DNA of 40,443 bases, from NCBI GenBank assembly GCA_030430155.1, contig JAUIFV010000022.1:1-40443 (forward strand). Direction: 5' to 3'. A model generated the notes under the pieces. It had not been told where the DNA came from and did not search any database. It was given only the letters and a program-made list of their open reading frames with translations. The DNA comes from Gammaproteobacteria bacterium (lineage in GTDB: Bacteria; Pseudomonadota; Gammaproteobacteria; Xanthomonadales; SZUA-5). Every line of letters starts with the position of its first letter. Within the stretch, counting starts at the first letter, position 1. Of this stretch, positions 34,406-40,443 are shown piece after piece. The position numbers and the translations under genes were made by a program.

Positions 34406-35335
34406 GTGTCAGACGCCAAGTCTATTCAGAGCGAACTTGCCAAGCTAATCGCTGAACACGGTCCCTGGAGCTATGACATCCCCCTCGGCCATGGAATCTG
34501 GACGAGAGGAAACGAGGGACTTCCCCATACCAGACTGCGCAGACTCCTCCAGGCCACGTGCGACATCCTACAAACACCCCCAGAAACCTGGAGGGTACTC
34601 GATCTAGGCTGCCTGGATGGACAGTTCTCCATCGAGTTTGCACTGCAGGGAGCCGAAGTCATTGGCGTTGATGCCCGTGAAGCCAACATAGTCAAGGCTG
34701 AGTACTGCCGCAAGGTACTCAATCTGAATCGACTCCGCTTCCTCCACGCAGACGTCAGGGATCTCAGTGCACAAAGCCTGGGCGAATTTGACGTCATCCT
34801 TTGCAGTGGCCTGCTTTACCATCTCCCGGCCAACGATGCCGCAGAGCTGCTCAGTACCATGTATCAAATGACCCGCCACCTGGTTCTCATAGATACTCAC
34901 ATCTCACTATTGGGCGACGCCACGGTGCAAATAGATGAATCCGTGTGCCACGGTCATATCGCGCGGGAACACGCCGAGGGAAGCACCGACGAACAGAAGC
35001 GCAGTCGCACCTGGGCTTCGGCCGACAATAACGAGAGCTTTTGGTTCAGCAGGTCTTCGCTGATAAACCTACTTGCTAACAATGGATTCAGCTCCGTTTA
35101 CGAATGTTTCAATCCTCCACACCTGAATTTCGGCAGACCCGGCTTGGAATCCAACGATCGTTGCACTTTTGTGGCAATAAAGGGAGTATCGCAGGAATTG
35201 TTAACCGCGCCAATAACCAACGAAACCCTGGAGACGTTTCCGGAGCGTTCTTTGCAATACCCGATGATCGGACCGGGGCTCCTCGCGTTGCGAGAATGGG
35301 TGAAGAAAATAAAATCAATTGTCAAGCGTCAGTAG
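34406..35335 (+). CDS. Class I SAM-dependent methyltransferase 2
   Basis: A 309-residue enzyme. Motif I is WRVLDLGCLDGQFSIEF near residue 62, with VIGVDAREANIVKAEYC as motif II, and DVILCSGLLYHLP in the substrate pocket. The layout (SAM domain in the middle, tail of about 100 residues) resembles sugar or small-molecule methyltransferases in polysaccharide loci. GTG at 34406 is supported by GGAG 6 bases upstream. Its stop region overlaps the stop of the converging gene by 14 bp. The 208-bp gap on the left (34198-34405) shows no gene. Confidence 0.86.
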   Translation: MSDAKSIQSELAKLIAEHGPWSYDIPLGHGIWTRGNEGLPHTRLRRLLQATCDILQTPPETWRVLDLGCLDGQFSIEFALQGAEVIGVDAREANIVKAEYCRKVLNLNRLRFLHADVRDLSAQSLGEFDVILCSGLLYHLPANDAAELLSTMYQMTRHLVLIDTHISLLGDATVQIDESVCHGHIAREHAEGSTDEQKRSRTWASADNNESFWFSRSSLINLLANNGFSSVYECFNPPHLNFGRPGLESNDRCTFVAIKGVSQELLTAPITNETLETFPERSLQYPMIGPGLLALREWVKKIKSIVKRQ

Positions 35336-36104
35336 CCCCTTTCCGAAAAAGAAAGAATGGCTCCCTAGCATTGACTCCGAACCTGGAGGAACTCACCTCC
35401 GGAAGAATTTCACTGTGTCCTCCGACGCAAGACCGCAAGTCGAATTGACCAAACCGATCAAAAATATCCTTGCCATACAACCTCACATGATCTTCCTGGC
35501 CGTAGGCCTGCAGTCTCGCTGAATCCGAATCGATCCCGGAGTCAGACCAGGTTTGCTGCAGCTTGGAACTGAATGGCGTCTGCAGTATTGCTGCGCCATT
35601 CGGTACGAGCACCCGGCCAATCTCGGCAAGTGCGCGCAAATCATCTTCAACATGCTCAAGGACATGATTTGCAATGACCAAGTCGAATGTTTCACTCTCG
35701 AAAGGCAAGGCCTGAATATCAAGCCTAAGATAGTCCGGTGAAGTGGGAAAAAGGTCTCCTCGGACATAGTGCCTCGGACCGCGCTCCGTAATCAATCTGG
35801 ACAAGTGACGCTCCGGCGCAAAGTGCAGGACCGAACTGCCGTCTATCGACTCGAATAGACCGCTATGCTTCATGTAGAGAACCAAATGCCTTTCTCGGTC
35901 AAAACTCCCACACCTAGGGCAACTGAAATTCTTAACGTCGCTTCCGATCAGGTCCAACTCCCGAAGCATTGGAGGTATGCCGGCCAATCCTCCCCGATAA
36001 GGAAGGAATCGCCCAATCTGTTTCTCACATACCACGCACCATGCCCCACTGCGTCGCGGCAACATCCCCCAGATTCGCAACAAGTTGTCAGCGACGACTC
36101 CCAT
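35322..36104 (-). CDS. SAM-dependent methyltransferase 3 with N-terminal zinc ribbon
   Basis: A 260-residue methyltransferase. Two CxxC pairs (Cys23/Cys26 and Cys62/Cys65, in WCVVC and SCPRCGSFDRERHL) form a likely zinc ribbon ahead of the SAM domain. SSVLHFAPERHLSRLI holds a variant motif I; LRLDIQALPFESETFDLVIANHVLEHVEDD is the type 11 methyltransferase signature. The ATG at 36104 is chosen over the upstream in-frame start at 36203: GGAAAGG precedes it, and it avoids a 67-bp overlap with the GT2 gene. It lies 32 bp after that gene and is the last of a minus-strand run. Its glycan or protein target is unknown. Confidence 0.85.
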   Translation of the reverse strand: MGVVADNLLRIWGMLPRRSGAWCVVCEKQIGRFLPYRGGLAGIPPMLRELDLIGSDVKNFSCPRCGSFDRERHLVLYMKHSGLFESIDGSSVLHFAPERHLSRLITERGPRHYVRGDLFPTSPDYLRLDIQALPFESETFDLVIANHVLEHVEDDLRALAEIGRVLVPNGAAILQTPFSSKLQQTWSDSGIDSDSARLQAYGQEDHVRLYGKDIFDRFGQFDLRSCVGGHSEILPEVSSSRFGVNAREPFFLFRKGATDA

Positions 36105-36136
36105 AACCCTTTCCGCATCTCGCTTGTAAGGTGGTC

Positions 36137-37186
36137 TCAATCCATTCTTTGATAATTCCGCATCTCGCTCATCAGCATCTTGAATTCCCTCAAGAGAACA
36201 CAACCGAAACCCGCCAGTCTTGAGTGGATTAACACCGCCATGATTCGAGGCTTAAGATGCCGAGTGTACTCGCGATCATGCGCTTCAAGCCAGTTCCACG
36301 CGTCAGAGAACGCACCCTTGTTGTGAGTGAACAATGCCCAGCTCAATTCGAGCCGCGCCAGATCACGGGCCCCGATTCGAGCTTCCTCGTTCCTCCCCAG
36401 CAACTGGCCGATTTGCTCGATCATCTGGCGTGAGCGCCTAATTTGGCTCATTCGTGCGGCGTAACCAGCGTTGGTCGCTGAACCGGGCGCCCTACGATAG
36501 ACCGCAGTGACGCAATCGAGGTAGCCAATCTCGGACGCACTGGCGACAAAAATGAAGAACGGCCAATCTCCAACAGGACTGACTACTCTATTTAGCGCTG
36601 ACTTGCGGTATTCTGCGAAAAGCCCAACTCGAGCACAGAACGTACATGACTGGATAAAGTTTCCAACAAGAAGCTGAGAAACCGCATTCTCCGAATCAAA
36701 CGCATTAGAGGCCAGGTTGTTGTCGTTTTCAGCTATTCGCCAATGCCCGAACCTCGAGATGATGTGGGCGAAGTTTGTGTGGACCAGTCCTGCTTTCGGA
36801 TTGCTTTGAAGAAAGTCGACCTGCATCTGGAGCTTGTTGGAATCAGTCCAGTAGTCGTCCCCTTCGCAATATGCTACGAATCTACCGCGAACCTGTCTTA
36901 CCAGTTCATTGTAGTTCGATTCCGCGCCAACGTTTTTAGCCCACCTCAGGACCTTGATCAGATGTGGGAATCGCTTCGCGTGAGCACGCGCTATAGAAAA
37001 TGTCTCATCAGTAGAACTGTCGTCACCGATGAGCAATTCAAAGGTGAAATCAGTGCATTGCTCAACGACACCCCTGATAGCTTCTTCAATGAATCCAGCT
37101 TGGTTGTAAGTGGGCATAAGCACGCTTACCAGCGGCTGGGCTTGCTCGAACTCCTCGCTACAGAATACTTCAAGGCCTCTATCCAT
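36137..37186 (-). CDS. Glycosyltransferase family 2
   Basis: A 349-residue GT-A transferase. VSVLMPTYNQAGFIEEAIRGVVEQ opens the fold; IGDDSSTDET and YCEGDDYWTDSNKLQMQVDFL carry the metal-binding acids and are typical of capsule and LPS side-chain GT2 enzymes. No membrane anchor is evident. The ATG at 37186 comes directly after the TAA of the flippase gene (TAA-ATG), so translation is coupled. Base composition is clearly more A/T-rich than in the first half of the window, consistent with a transferred cassette. Confidence 0.91.
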   Translation of the reverse strand: MDRGLEVFCSEEFEQAQPLVSVLMPTYNQAGFIEEAIRGVVEQCTDFTFELLIGDDSSTDETFSIARAHAKRFPHLIKVLRWAKNVGAESNYNELVRQVRGRFVAYCEGDDYWTDSNKLQMQVDFLQSNPKAGLVHTNFAHIISRFGHWRIAENDNNLASNAFDSENAVSQLLVGNFIQSCTFCARVGLFAEYRKSALNRVVSPVGDWPFFIFVASASEIGYLDCVTAVYRRAPGSATNAGYAARMSQIRRSRQMIEQIGQLLGRNEEARIGARDLARLELSWALFTHNKGAFSDAWNWLEAHDREYTRHLKPRIMAVLIHSRLAGFGCVLLREFKMLMSEMRNYQRMD

Positions 37187-38620
37187 TTATCTATGTCGGG
37201 CCCTTCCAAATAGCTGAATGATGTCGTCGGCGGCCGTAAAACGCGCCAACAAGACTATGAGTGCGTAGACCAAAAACGCACCGGGAAGTACCAGTGCAAG
37301 CATCAGAGGTGAGTTCATTTGCCAACTGTCGTTCAGAACACAAAGACACGCTGCAAGCACCATACTGAGGCACAGTGGTGCGCTGATGTCTGTCAGTTGA
37401 CTACGGGCATCGTAGCCCAATAGCTTCTTGGTGTAGTGCGCGTTGATCCCGAGTGCGGCAATTGAAAATACCACTTGGCTCCAGGCTACGCCTAGGACGC
37501 CAAAAAAGGAACCTGAGATGATAAGGCCGACTCCCAACAACTTCTTCTGCAACTCGAGCTTGAACAACAGTTTCGCGTGGCCCTGTGCAAGCAAGGCGTT
37601 CAGGTTGATCGCGTGCACAGGATAGAGCAAACCGGCAAGGCAGAGAATGCTGAGGATCGGCGCCGTCGGTTGCCACTTTCTTCCCAACAGTACTTCGATG
37701 ATCGGGTCAGCCAATGCCGCCATGAATAACATTATCGGCGCGTTGAGCAACATCATTCCTCGAACTGAGACCTGCACTCCTCTGCGAATCTTATCGGGCG
37801 CTTCTTGCGCTGCGGCGAAGAGCGGAAAGGCGACCCGGGAGATCACCCGCACCAAGAAAGTGCTGGGAACCTGTTGAAGGGCATCGGCGTTGGTGTAGTA
37901 GCCAACATCGCGGATTTCGTGGAACTTTCCCAGCAACACGGTGTAGAGGCGTGTGTAGCCCAGATCGCCCAGGATGGCAGCGAAATGGTATGAACTGAAC
38001 GGCAAGAGTTCTTTGATTGAGCGAAACGCCGGTTTGCCCTTCGGCCTCCAATCGTTCAGCCACCAAAGCAAGGCAGAGTTGAGACCTGCCATGAGCACCG
38101 ACTGTACCGCGAGTGCCCACACGCCATGGCCTTCAAGCGCCAACCAAACCGCGGTGGATCCGGAAACAAGCGTAGCGAGAAGTCCAGCCTGCATCGGAAT
38201 TTGAAAGTTGAGCCGACGCGATAGCAGCGTTGTGTGGATCGCACCGAATGATGCAAAGGCCACACCCAACGACATAAACCGCATCAGGTCCGCGAGTAGT
38301 TGCTGCTCGTAGAACAAAGCGATCATGGGTGCGATCGCGAAAATCAGAGCGGACGCGGACAGACCGATGAGCAAGTTGAACCAGAAGATGCTTGTTTCAT
38401 CAACGATGTCAACGTTGCGACGTTGGATCAAGGCAGCGGAGAAGCCGCCATCCACAAAGACTCCAGCGAGCCCGGTGAAGAGCATGATCGCTGCGATCAG
38501 GCCAAAATCAGAGGGACTGAGTATGCGAGCCAGGACCAGCGTGACCGCGACCTGGATGATCTGCCGGCCGGCCACTTCTATGGCGCTCCACGTGGTCGCG
38601 ACGAGTGCCTCGGCTTTCAC
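37187..38620 (-). CDS. Wzx-like polysaccharide/lipid-linked glycan flippase
   Basis: An inner-membrane protein of the MOP superfamily with about twelve to fourteen hydrophobic segments, 477 residues from GTG 38620. ATTWSAIEVAGRQIIQVAVTLVLARILSPSDFGLIAAI is the family's usual first helices; TRLYTVLLGKFHEIRDVGYY and SRVAFPLFAAAQEAP are also typical. It would flip undecaprenyl-linked oligosaccharide to the periplasm for polymerisation or ligation. The GTG is favoured because the family N-terminus begins near KAEALV and because a small upstream gene ends in TGA-G-GTG; the frame is open to an ATG at 38707, which would add 29 unlikely residues. It is the key export gene of the cluster, yet no Wzy is seen in the window. 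Confidence 0.9.
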   Translation of the reverse strand: MKAEALVATTWSAIEVAGRQIIQVAVTLVLARILSPSDFGLIAAIMLFTGLAGVFVDGGFSAALIQRRNVDIVDETSIFWFNLLIGLSASALIFAIAPMIALFYEQQLLADLMRFMSLGVAFASFGAIHTTLLSRRLNFQIPMQAGLLATLVSGSTAVWLALEGHGVWALAVQSVLMAGLNSALLWWLNDWRPKGKPAFRSIKELLPFSSYHFAAILGDLGYTRLYTVLLGKFHEIRDVGYYTNADALQQVPSTFLVRVISRVAFPLFAAAQEAPDKIRRGVQVSVRGMMLLNAPIMLFMAALADPIIEVLLGRKWQPTAPILSILCLAGLLYPVHAINLNALLAQGHAKLLFKLELQKKLLGVGLIISGSFFGVLGVAWSQVVFSIAALGINAHYTKKLLGYDARSQLTDISAPLCLSMVLAACLCVLNDSWQMNSPLMLALVLPGAFLVYALIVLLARFTAADDIIQLFGRARHR

Positions 38621-38621
38621 C

Positions 38622-38870
38622 TCAGACGCCCACCAGCCTTGGCCAATCGGGGATTTCCCAGTGGGCCAGGGCATAACACCACAATGCATGGCGCTCAAGC
38701 GATCCACCGTCAGCGACGATCGGCAAGAGGGCGAAGAGGGCGCCGGTCACGCAGCCAGGTAGCTCTCTAAAAAGCAGGCCTTGCGGCCGTGCGCACGTAC
38801 AGATGTAGTGCACCATTGAGTCTACTCGCAGCTGAGCAATCTCCTGGAGCGTCAGCGGTTGCTCATACAC
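38622..38870 (-). CDS. Possible small protein of 82 residues, unknown
   Basis: An 82-codon frame starts with GTG at 38870, preceded by GAGGAG six bases upstream, a strong Shine-Dalgarno. It ends in TGA one base before the flippase GTG, suggesting coupled translation. The product starts YEQPLTLQEIAQLRVDSMVHY, has a short hydrophobic stretch (LPGCVTGALFALLPIVA) and four cysteines. I recognise no family. It could be a real small gene, a leader peptide controlling the flippase, or a chance frame. The rest of 38871-38969 shows no gene. Confidence 0.4.
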   Translation of the reverse strand: MYEQPLTLQEIAQLRVDSMVHYICTCARPQGLLFRELPGCVTGALFALLPIVADGGSLERHALWCYALAHWEIPDWPRLVGV

Positions 38871-38969
38871 GAGGAACTCCTCATTGCCGAACTCGCATAC
38901 GATTCATACGTTCACTGAAAGCGGCGTGATCGAATACAGAAGCGAGCAAGAGCGGGACACGCGCGAATG

Positions 38970-39695
38970 CTAGTCGCGTCCACAAACGAGGTAAATACTC
39001 GCTGATAGGTCCGGATATTTCATGCCCAGCGCATAGCAACCGTCCAGATACGCTTGATCGATGATCTTGTGTTGAATCATGAGATCGAACTGGAAATTCG
39101 CGAAGGGCTTGAACACGATTCCACCTCGGGAAACCACACTCAATCCGGCGCTACGCACATCATGCTCTAGTGTGTCCAAACTGTAGGTGCAGCGATGGCC
39201 GTGTTCTCGCTCCCCTTCGGTCACGGAAGTACAGGTATTGATCAAGCTCATATGGACTGCGATCTGGCGTGATGCCGCGTAGGCGTTTGGAACCACCACA
39301 AAGAGCTTGCCGCTCGGAGCCAACCAAGTCTTGATTCGTTCAAGATCAGCAATGGGGTCGTCAAGATGTTCCAACGTATGCACGAGAAAGATGGACTCGA
39401 ATTCTCCCGAAAAATCAACCGATTGAATCGTGCCCTGTACGAATTGAACTCGGCTAGGGACACGTTCTTTGGCGATTGCGATAAGCGACTCGGCAGGCTC
39501 GATCACAGTCAGGTCTTCGAAGCACTCAGAGAAGAGGGTCGTTGAGTCGCCCTGGAAGCAGCCGATTTCAAGTGCCTTTCCTGCAGTAAAGAAAGGGCTG
39601 AGCGATTGCATCATGTACTTTCTGACGATTGAGTCGAAATCATAGGCGTATTGCCTCAGGCCGGTATCTCGATACTCTTCGTTGAAATTACGCAC
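38970..39695 (-). CDS. Class I SAM-dependent methyltransferase 4
   Basis: A 241-residue enzyme. Motif I is KALEIGCFQGDSTTLF near residue 40; DLTVIEPAESLIAIAKE supplies the SAM ribose contact; FESIFLVHTLEHLDDP and WLAPSGKLFVVVPNAYA complete the type 11/12 fold. GTG at 39695 is used, with AGGG about 8 bases upstream. It starts 9 bp after the dioxygenase gene stop, so the two are one transcript. The function is probably methylation of a nucleotide sugar or a glycan intermediate. It separates from the flippase by a 350-bp stretch. Confidence 0.88.
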   Translation of the reverse strand: MRNFNEEYRDTGLRQYAYDFDSIVRKYMMQSLSPFFTAGKALEIGCFQGDSTTLFSECFEDLTVIEPAESLIAIAKERVPSRVQFVQGTIQSVDFSGEFESIFLVHTLEHLDDPIADLERIKTWLAPSGKLFVVVPNAYAASRQIAVHMSLINTCTSVTEGEREHGHRCTYSLDTLEHDVRSAGLSVVSRGGIVFKPFANFQFDLMIQHKIIDQAYLDGCYALGMKYPDLSASIYLVCGRD

Positions 39696-39704
39696 GTGGA
39701 AACC

Positions 39705-40443
39705 CTATCCCTGACCTGGTTTGTACATTCGCTTCTCAGGAGGCTGATACCATTCATCCAGACTCGCCGGAACACGCGCATTGTAGCCGAGAATTTGCCG
39801 CACACGCTCATTGGGCGGGAATTCATCTCCCAGCAAACGTGGATAGTCCAGCTGCTGTTTGAAGAACGGCCTGGTGAATGTCAACGTCAGCGCCATGCGT
39901 GATCGTTTGGTCCTATTCGGTGCAGCCGCATGCCACAAGTTTGAATCGAATAGAAGAATACTTCCGGCAAGACCACAAACCTGCTCGGCTCTGCGCTCGA
40001 GCTCTGTTTCGGAAGGCCTTTCCTTTCGTCGATGTGAACCAGGTACGATCAACGTAGCGCCGTTCTCAGGGGTGAATTCATCAACCATGACCAGCATGTT
40101 CACCATCAGCCGGAAATCATGGGAATAGGTCCTGACATCTCGGTGGAATCGTAGACCATGGTCATAACCTGACTGTGTCGACGGGAGGTTCTCCAGTGCA
40201 CCAAACGAATTCAGTATGTACTCGCCCTCGAAATAGCTTGAGATCTGTTCGTCGAGATAGAGGGCGAACAGAAATTGATTGAGGCCATCACCGCCACCGA
40301 CAATGTGATGGGCCGAGCCATCAAATTTGGATTCCAAACCGTTCTTAATCCGCCAGTCCCTGCAAACCTGCTGACATCGGGCGACGTCCTTCTTTATCAA
40401 GCCCAACAACTGGCCTGGGACCATGTTGGGAAACAGAGCGAAG
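39705..40443 (-). CDS. PhyH-type Fe(II)/2-oxoglutarate dioxygenase, N-terminus off the right edge
   Basis: At least 245 residues on the minus strand; the frame continues to the window edge (FALFPNMVPGQ), so the beginning is missing. The double-stranded beta-helix metal site is visible as GLRFHRDVRTY (HxD) and SNLWHAAAPNRTKRSRMALTLTF (distal His and the Arg that binds 2-oxoglutarate). NGATLIVPGSHRR is typical of phytanoyl-CoA dioxygenase family members. The family hydroxylates small molecules and, in surface-glycan clusters, may modify sugars or lipids. Here its place beside a methyltransferase suggests a hydroxylation-then-methylation step, which is inference. It is likely the first or an early gene of the minus-strand run. 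Confidence 0.88.
   Translation of the reverse strand, partial: FALFPNMVPGQLLGLIKKDVARCQQVCRDWRIKNGLESKFDGSAHHIVGGGDGLNQFLFALYLDEQISSYFEGEYILNSFGALENLPSTQSGYDHGLRFHRDVRTYSHDFRLMVNMLVMVDEFTPENGATLIVPGSHRRKERPSETELERRAEQVCGLAGSILLFDSNLWHAAAPNRTKRSRMALTLTFTRPFFKQQLDYPRLLGDEFPPNERVRQILGYNARVPASLDEWYQPPEKRMYKPGQG

Overview
The window is high-GC gammaproteobacterial DNA. Its closest match in gene content and order is the Xanthomonadales/Lysobacterales group. This rests on family recognition and synteny, not on a database search. The main pointers are pilS-pilR-pilA lying next to sucC-sucD, the pepA-holC pair divergent from lptF-lptG, an ECF sigma factor beside a membrane Ser/Thr kinase with TPRs, and a DUF1800/DUF1501 pair.

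Layout. 1-4.0 kb: the start of a secreted peroxiredoxin-like gene (runs off the left edge), then a Ser/Thr kinase, an ECF sigma factor and a secreted repeat (beta-solenoid-like) protein, all on +. 4.2-9.2 kb, all on -: an EamA/DMT exporter and a three-gene export set (DUF1800, DUF1501 with Tat signal, small c-type cytochrome). 9.3-21.5 kb is mostly housekeeping: fbp, holC, pepA, lptF, lptG, a DUF1624 membrane protein, an MgtE-type Mg2+ transporter, nadE, sucD and sucC. 21.7-28.9 kb is a type IV pilus locus: pilS, pilR, a sigma-54 promoter, two tandem near-identical pilin genes, and a multi-pass GT-C-like protein that may glycosylate the pilin. 29-40.4 kb is a surface-glycan cluster with mixed orientation and visibly lower GC towards its right end. 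It holds four glycosyltransferases, an SDR epimerase, a Wzx-type flippase, four SAM methyltransferases and a PhyH-type dioxygenase (runs off the right edge).

How the parts fit. PilS/PilR would drive sigma-54 transcription of the first pilin. The GT-C protein downstream is placed to decorate the pilins. The 29-40 kb genes look like one pathway building a lipid-linked, probably methylated, glycan that the flippase exports. LptF/LptG would move finished LPS to the outer membrane.

The least expected structure is not a gene. A family of GGGCCC-rich repeats, built from degenerate AGGGCYC heptamers in inverted arms, sits in at least four intergenic gaps between 4 and 17.7 kb, with a degenerate fifth copy at 19.3 kb. 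One copy forms a textbook terminator and one supplies the 3' end of the EamA gene. Other points worth a look are the nine-repeat secreted protein, the tandem pilins that differ mainly at silent sites, an 82-codon gene apparently coupled to the flippase, and an epimerase whose catalytic tyrosine is out of register.
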